Positions 59,462 through 64,000 of a DNA stretch of 64,000 nucleotides are shown here, in pieces; position 1 is the first letter of the stretch, and every line of letters begins with the position of its first letter. The stretch lies in assembly GCA_947090765.1 (NCBI GenBank), contig OX352322.1:2065501-2129500 (forward strand), written 5' to 3'. The notes below the pieces were generated by a model. That model had not been told where the DNA came from. It saw only the letters and a program-made list of their open reading frames with translations, and did not search any database. This stretch comes from Pseudomonas sp. MM223 (GTDB lineage: Bacteria > Pseudomonadota > Gammaproteobacteria > Pseudomonadales > Pseudomonadaceae). Made by a program: the position numbers and the translations under genes.

Positions 59462-60703
59462 ATGTTCAGACCCTTGCCCATCTTCATCGGCGCGCGCTAC
59501 ACCCGAGCCAAGCGCCGCAACCACTTCATCTCGTTCATCTCGATGACCTCGATGATCGGCCTGTCGCTGGGCGTGCTGGCGATGATCGTGGTGCTGTCGG
59601 TGATGAACGGCTTCCAGCGCGAAATGAGTTCGCGCATTCTCGGCCTGGTACCGCATGCGGCCATCCTCGGCGTGCAGCCGCTGGACGACTGGCACAAGGT
59701 GGCCGACGCAGCCTTGCAGAACCCGGCGGTGATGGCGGCAGCGCCGATTACCGAAATGGAGGGCATGCTGTCGTACAAGGGTGCGATGCAGCCGATCCAG
59801 GTGGGCGGTATCGACCCGGCCGAAGAGGGCAAGGTATCGATCGTTGGCCAGCACATTGTCCAGGGCCGGCTGCAGGACCTGCAGCCGGGTGAGTTCGGTG
59901 TGGTCATCGGTGAATTGACCGCGCGGCGCTTTCGCCTGAACACCGGCGACAAGCTGACCCTGATCGTGCCGGAAATCAGCAAGGAGCCGGGTGGTATCAC
60001 CCCGCGCATGCAGCGCCTGACGGTGGTCGGTATCTTCAAGGTCGGTGCCGAGCTGGACGGATCGCAGGCCTACATCCACGTGGCCGATGCCGGCGAGATG
60101 CAGCGCTGGGCACCGGGCCAGGTGCAGGGCGTGCGCCTGAAGCTGCATGACCTGTATGCCGCGCCGCAGGTGTCCAAGGCGATCGTTGCCGGGCTGGGTG
60201 ACGCCTACCGCGCCGATGACTGGTCGCACACCCAGGGCAGCCTGTTCAGCGCCATGAAGATGGAAAAGACCATGATCGGCCTGCTGCTGATGATGATCAT
60301 CGCCGTGGCGGCATTCAACATCATTGCCACCTTGGTGATGGTGGTGAACGACAAGGGGCCGGACATTGCCATCCTGCGTACCTTGGGTGCCACGCCTGCG
60401 CAGATCATGGGCACGTTCATGGTCCAGGGCAGCCTGATTGGTGTTGTCGGGACCCTGATCGGTGGCGTGCTCGGCGTGATTGCAGCGTTCAATGTCAGCC
60501 AGATCGTGGGGTGGCTGGAGCGGGTGAGCGGGCAGCACATCTTTACGTCGGACGTGTACTTCGTCAGCAGCCTGCCGTCGCAGTTGCAGTGGGGCGATGT
60601 GGCAATGATCTGTACGGCCGGTTTGGTGATGAGCTTTTTGGCGACCATTTACCCGGCTTACCGGGCGTCGCAGGTGCAGCCGGCGATTGGCCTGGCAGTC
60701 TGA
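59462..60703 (+). CDS. lolE: Lipoprotein-releasing ABC transporter permease LolE
   Basis: The 413-residue protein starts [20 protein letters not shown], nearly the same as lolC, and has the same four-helix, large-periplasmic-loop plan ([40 protein letters not shown]). LolC and LolE form the heterodimer that binds LolA and the lipoprotein. The order permease-ATPase-permease is that of Pseudomonas and enterics. A REP pair follows the stop. Confidence 0.94.
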   Translation: MFRPLPIFIGARYTRAKRRNHFISFISMTSMIGLSLGVLAMIVVLSVMNGFQREMSSRILGLVPHAAILGVQPLDDWHKVADAALQNPAVMAAAPITEMEGMLSYKGAMQPIQVGGIDPAEEGKVSIVGQHIVQGRLQDLQPGEFGVVIGELTARRFRLNTGDKLTLIVPEISKEPGGITPRMQRLTVVGIFKVGAELDGSQAYIHVADAGEMQRWAPGQVQGVRLKLHDLYAAPQVSKAIVAGLGDAYRADDWSHTQGSLFSAMKMEKTMIGLLLMMIIAVAAFNIIATLVMVVNDKGPDIAILRTLGATPAQIMGTFMVQGSLIGVVGTLIGGVLGVIAAFNVSQIVGWLERVSGQHIFTSDVYFVSSLPSQLQWGDVAMICTAGLVMSFLATIYPAYRASQVQPAIGLAV

Positions 60704-60718
60704 TGTTTGCCTGAGATT

Positions 60719-60842
60719 TTGGGGGCGCCTTGCGCCCCTTTCGCGGCACAAGGCCGCTCCTACAGGGGGCGCATCAGCCTGCCGGTTCACGATCTCTTGT
60801 AGGAGCGGCCTTGTGCCGCGATGGGCTGCAGAGCAGCCCCAA
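60719..60842. repeat. Paired REP palindrome after lolE
   Basis: TGGGGGCGCC...TTCGCGGCACAAGGCCGCTCCTACAG (60719-60764) is followed by the reverse complement TGTAGGAGCGGCCTTGTGCC from 60798 to about 60842. The pairs match over most of 44 bp with several mismatches. It separates lolE from the convergent kinase gene. Confidence 0.8.
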
Positions 60843-60844
60843 TT

Positions 60845-62196
60845 TCACAGAGCTTCAGTAAACTCGATCACAAACCGCGTCCACCCACCTTCACACTCCG
60901 CCCGGATGCGCCCGCCATGGGCCTGCACGATCGACCGGGTAATCGCCAAACCCAACCCCGCATGCTCGCTACTGCCTTCGCGCCGCGCCGGGTCCACTCG
61001 GTAGAAGCGGTCAAACAGCCGCGGCAAAGCAGCCGGCTCGATGGCCAGGCCGGTGTTGGCTACGCTGATTGTCGGCCCCGGCGCCAGCGTCACCTTTATC
61101 TGCCCACCCGCCGGGGTAAAGCGCAAGGCGTTATCCAGCAGGTTGGACAGCGCCCGGCGCAGCATATGCCGGTCACCGTGCAGCACGGCTTCCCCCTTGC
61201 GCAGCATCTGCACGTTGCTGTCCTCGGCCAGCGGCGCGTAGTACTCCAGCAGCGCATCCACCTCGTCATGCAACGCCAAAGGCGCTTGCCCCGGCACCAG
61301 CAGGCCGTGGTCGGCCTTGGCCAGGAACAGCATGTCGTTGATCATTTGCGCCATCCACTGCAGCTCTTCCAGGTTGCCATGCAGCGCCTCACGGTATTCC
61401 TCAAGGCTGCGCGGGCGGGTGAGGGTGACCTGGGTGTGGGTCAGCAGGTTGGACAGCGGCGTGCGCAGTTCGTGGGCAATGTCGGCGGAAAATGCTGACA
61501 GGCGCTGGAAGGCATCGTCCAGGCGCTGCAGCATGGCGTTCATGCTGGTGGCCAGCTCGGCCAGCTCCTCGGGCATCTGCGCCACCGGCAGGCGCGTGGT
61601 GAGCGAGCGTGCCGACACGCTGGCGGCCACCTGGCCCATTTGCCGCAACGGGCGCAGGCCGCTGCGTACCGCCCAGGCGCCAAGCAGTGCGGTAGCCAGC
61701 GCTGAAAGGCCGACAGTCAGCCAGATAAGGCGTTGCATGCCCTGCAGGAAGTGCTGGTGGTGGGTGATGTCGAGGTAAAGCGTCAGTTGCGGTGAAGGTG
61801 TTGCGCCTTGGGCCAGGTGTACGGCCAGGCTGCGGTAGTCGGTGCCTTGTGCATGCAAGGTGGCCAGCCCGGCGGGCAGGGGGGCTGCGGCAGCCCGGTG
61901 CGGCTTTCGAACCAGGTGCTGCCGTCGCTGCCGCTGATGCGCAGGGCCAGGTCGGCCTGGTGGCTGAGCTCATCGCGCAGGTCGGGCAGGCGTGCCTGCA
62001 GCTGTGTCGGGGTGGAGATACCAGCCAGTTGCGTGCGGAACAGCGACAGGCGCGAGTCCAGCAGTTGCTGGTCGAGTTCGACGAAGTGCTGCTCGCTGGC
62101 CCGGCTGAACAACAGGCCGGCGCCGAGCGAGACCGCGGCGGTGCAGGCGGCAAACAACAGGGCCAGACGGCTGCCGAGGGAAACCTTGCGCATCAT
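60845..62196 (-). pseudogene. Copper-type (CopS/CusS-like) sensor histidine kinase, one-base frameshift
   Basis: The repaired protein would have about 450 residues. It starts [20 protein letters not shown], with membrane helices near residues 10-32 and 165-187 and a periplasmic sensor between them. The frame breaks in the six-C run (minus strand; 61879-61884) after WFESRTGLPQPP; THAQGTDYRSLAVHLAQG continues in another frame. HAMP, the H-box FSADIAHELRTPLSNLLTHT and the ATPase domain are intact in the second part. Its start overlaps the response regulator stop (ATGA). As read, sensor and kinase parts are separated, so signalling would fail; one missing C in a homopolymer suggests a sequencing error. 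Confidence 0.88.
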
Positions 62197-62873
62197 TCCG
62201 TGCGCTCTTCGAGCACATAGCCCATGCCGCGTACGGTGTGGATCAGCTTGTTGGGGTGCGGGTCGTCGATTTTCAGGCGCAGGCGGCGTATCGCTACCTC
62301 GATCACGTTGGTGTCGCTGTCGAAATTCATGTCCCACACCTGCGAGGCAATCAGCGATTTTGGCAGCACCTCGCCCTGGCGGCGCAGCAGCAGTTCGAGC
62401 AGGGCGAATTCCTTGGCGGTCAGGTCAATACGTTGGCCGGCGCGCTCGGCGCGGCGGCGGATCAGGTCCAGGCGCAGGTCGGCCAGGCTCAGGGTGGTGT
62501 CCTGGCTGGGGCTGGTGCCACGGCGCAGCAGGCTACGTACCCGGGCTAACAATTCGGAAAAGGCGAACGGCTTGACCAGGTAGTCATCGGCGCCCAGTTC
62601 CAGGCCATGCACGCGATCCTCGACGGCGTCGCGGGCGGTGAGGAACAGTACCGGCGTGTCCAGGCCGGCCTGGCGCACGGCCTGGAGGATCTGCCAACCG
62701 TCACGGCCGGGCAGCATCACGTCGAGGATCAGCAGGTCGTGGTCGCCGGTCAGGGCCAGGAACTGGCCGGTTTCGCCATCAGCCGCCAGCTCGGTGGCGA
62801 AGCCGGCCTCGCTCAAGCCCTGGCTAAGGTACTGGCCGGTGCGGGCCTGGTCTTCGACGATCAGCAGTTTCAT
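62193..62873 (-). CDS. Heavy-metal (CopR/CusR-type) response regulator
   Basis: The 226-residue OmpR-class regulator starts [20 protein letters not shown]. The phosphoacceptor is in [20 protein letters not shown] and the lysine in [16 protein letters not shown]. The winged-helix output has [40 protein letters not shown] and [16 protein letters not shown]. The wording '[20 protein letters not shown]' is characteristic of heavy-metal regulators (CopR, CusR, CzcR). The likely metal is copper because a cupredoxin gene with a matching box is divergent. The sensor gene follows with an ATGA overlap. Confidence 0.92.
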   Translation of the reverse strand: MKLLIVEDQARTGQYLSQGLSEAGFATELAADGETGQFLALTGDHDLLILDVMLPGRDGWQILQAVRQAGLDTPVLFLTARDAVEDRVHGLELGADDYLVKPFAFSELLARVRSLLRRGTSPSQDTTLSLADLRLDLIRRRAERAGQRIDLTAKEFALLELLLRRQGEVLPKSLIASQVWDMNFDSDTNVIEVAIRRLRLKIDDPHPNKLIHTVRGMGYVLEERTE

Positions 62874-62945
62874 TCGGTGGCTTGCCTCCAGCAGGGGCCG
62901 GGTGATGCTGAAATGATACGTGACTATCCTGGCCATCACTCAAGC

Positions 62946-62960
62946 TGACAAAGTTGTAAT
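62946..62960 (+). promoter_or_regulatory. CusR/CopR-type box in the divergent region
   Basis: TGACAAAGTTGTAAT is a near-palindrome (TGACAA-N2-TTGTAA) matching the CusR/CopR box pattern TGACAANNTTGTCAT. It lies between the regulator and the cupredoxin gene, 86 bp before the latter's start codon, and could control both sides. Confidence 0.65.
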
Positions 62961-63032
62961 CTCCCTGTCAGGTAGCTGCCAGTCGCCTCTGACTAAGGTG
63001 GCTTCATCCCGTTGTGTATTACCGGAGTCATC

Positions 63033-63543
63033 ATGAAACGCCTGTTCATCGCCGCCACCCTTGCCCTGGCCAGCCTGCCGACCTTTGCCGGGGAGGCACA
63101 AACCTTCGCCTTTGGTGAGCCGGCGCCGGCGGCCAGGGCCACCCGCACGGTCAACGTGGTACTCAAGGACATCGCCTTCGAGCCCGGCAACCTGCAGGTA
63201 AAAGCCGGCGAGACGGTGCGCTTCGTACTGGTCAACGAGGGCAAGCTGCCGCATGAATTCAACCTGGGTGACAAGGCCATGCATGCCGAGCACCAGAAGG
63301 AAATGGTTGCCATGCAAGGCAAGATGTTCACCGAGGCCATGAACCATGAAGGCATGGACCACGGCCAGATGATGGATCACGGCGGCGGCCATGGCCACGG
63401 TGGCGGTAACACTGTGTTGGTCATGCCCGGCCAGCGTGCCGAGCTCGACCTGGACCTTCCGCAAGTCGGCGCCCATCGAGTTTGCCTGCAACGTGCCGGG
63501 GCACTACCAGGCCGGCATGGTCGGGGCATTGACCATCGAGTGA
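63033..63543 (+). pseudogene. Periplasmic cupredoxin (copper-binding), one-base frameshift
   Basis: The repaired protein would have about 169 residues. It starts with a signal peptide (MKRLFIAATLALASLPTFAG) and the mature part has RTVNVVLKDIAFEPGNLQVK and a histidine at GKLPHEFNLGD, one of the copper ligands. A His/Met-rich insert follows (MNHEGMDHGQMMDHGGGHGH). The frame breaks between about 63441 and 63450; in the correct frame it ends APIEFACNVPGHYQAGMVGA with the Cys, His and Met ligands. As read, the last ligand loop is lost. An extra base, one of the C's at CTCGACC, explains it. Copper-regulator-type control is suggested by the divergent two-component system. Confidence 0.85.
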
Positions 63544-63611
63544 CTGGCCCTGCAAGGCAGGGTGCAAAACCGGTAGACTAGGGGCAATTTCGAACCTCTA
63601 GGTCAGTTTCC

Positions 63612-64000
63612 ATGCATCCTGCTGCCGAACACTCGCCGCTGGGCAAGTCCAGCGAATACATCGCCACCTACTCCCCGGAACAGCTGTTCCCGATCCCGCG
63701 TACCGCCAAGTGGGCCGAACTGGGCGTTACCGCACAGACCTTGCCCTGGCAGGGTGTGGATTACTGGAACTGCTTCGAACTGAGCTGGCTGCTGCCATCG
63801 GGCAAGCCGGTGGTGGCAATCGGCGAATTTGCCATCCCGGCCGATTCGCCGAACATCATCGAGTCCAAGTCGTTCAAGCTTTACCTCAACTCGTTGAACC
63901 AGACGGTGTTCGCTTCGCTGGGCGAATTGCAGGCTTGCCTTGAGAGAGACCTGTCCGCCGCCGCCGGCAAGCCGGTGGGTGTGAAGGTGCGTACCTTGGC
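63612..64000 (+). CDS. queF: NADPH-dependent 7-cyano-7-deazaguanine reductase QueF, 3' end beyond the window
   Basis: About 129 codons are visible, starting [20 protein letters not shown]. The E. coli-type (long, bimodular) QueF N-terminal module is recognisable: [20 protein letters not shown], then [20 protein letters not shown] and [20 protein letters not shown]. QueF reduces preQ0 to preQ1 in queuosine biosynthesis. The catalytic cysteine and the NADPH site lie in the C-terminal module, outside the window. It is preceded by ATTTCGAACCTCTAGGTCAG with a weak ribosome site. Confidence 0.93.
   Translation, partial: MHPAAEHSPLGKSSEYIATYSPEQLFPIPRTAKWAELGVTAQTLPWQGVDYWNCFELSWLLPSGKPVVAIGEFAIPADSPNIIESKSFKLYLNSLNQTVFASLGELQACLERDLSAAAGKPVGVKVRTL

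Noticed and set aside
57459..60703. lolC and lolE as a recent tandem duplication
   Set aside because: The paired related permeases around lolD are the normal layout of this transporter; sequence differences are spread over the whole length.

Overview
The window is chromosomal DNA of a fluorescent Pseudomonas, most likely the P. putida group. Evidence: high GC, family-typical protein lengths and sequences (AcnA, FadB, TopA, Mfd, SthA), many putida-type REP palindromes with a 'TAGGAGCGG / GGCAAGCC' core, and gene order. The block uup-slt, fadBA, topA, sulA-lexA, psrA, nagZ, csiV-mfd, gap, sthA, glpQ-type, pilZ-type, lolCDE matches my recollection of both P. putida and P. aeruginosa. Nearly all of it is core genome. 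I see no prophage, plasmid, IS element or CRISPR array.

Layout. 1-7.3 kb: small envelope proteins (holin/ElaB type), an ammonium transporter, a glutaredoxin-like protein, an M15 peptidase, a small gene behind a LexA box, a pseudouridine synthase, the aerotaxis receptor aer behind a sigma-28-like promoter, and a CPBP protease. 7.3-14 kb: acnA, rlmM, a 0.7-kb hairpin-like repeat element, tusA, pdxB. 14-29 kb: an ABC exporter with a frameshift, a chemoreceptor, tRNA-Pro(CGG), a YgdR-type lipoprotein, moaB-moeA, a glycosyltransferase, yegS, a NarL/NarX-type two-component pair, a degenerate Hpt-like protein, cheV (again behind a sigma-28-like promoter), a MOSC protein and slt. 29-44 kb: uup, a universal stress protein, fadBA, topA, sulA-lexA, psrA, an L,D-transpeptidase and nagZ. 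44-64 kb: a SWIM/SNF2 helicase, csiV, mfd, gap, apbE, sthA, a glycerophosphodiesterase, a PilZ protein, lolCDE, a copper-type two-component system facing a cupredoxin, and the 5' part of queF.

Two regulatory circuits can be read directly. (1) SOS: two LexA boxes precede lexA-sulA, and one perfect LexA-type box sits just ahead of an uncharacterised 102-codon gene near the left end. (2) Fatty acid response: psrA has two 14-bp PsrA boxes overlapping by one base across its promoter. The same tandem geometry, more degenerate, lies upstream of fadBA 9 kb away.

Four genes carry single-base frameshifts: the ABC exporter, psrA, a copper-type sensor kinase and a cupredoxin. Three of these are one-base deletions in runs of G or C and one is an insertion. 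So many in otherwise intact core genes points to sequencing or assembly indels rather than four real pseudogenes, but only resequencing can decide. I found no convincing wholly new multi-gene system. The most unusual items are the large inverted-repeat element, the SOS-controlled unknown gene, the paired PsrA operators, the histidine-less Hpt-like protein, and a cluster of hairpins upstream of the glycosyltransferase.
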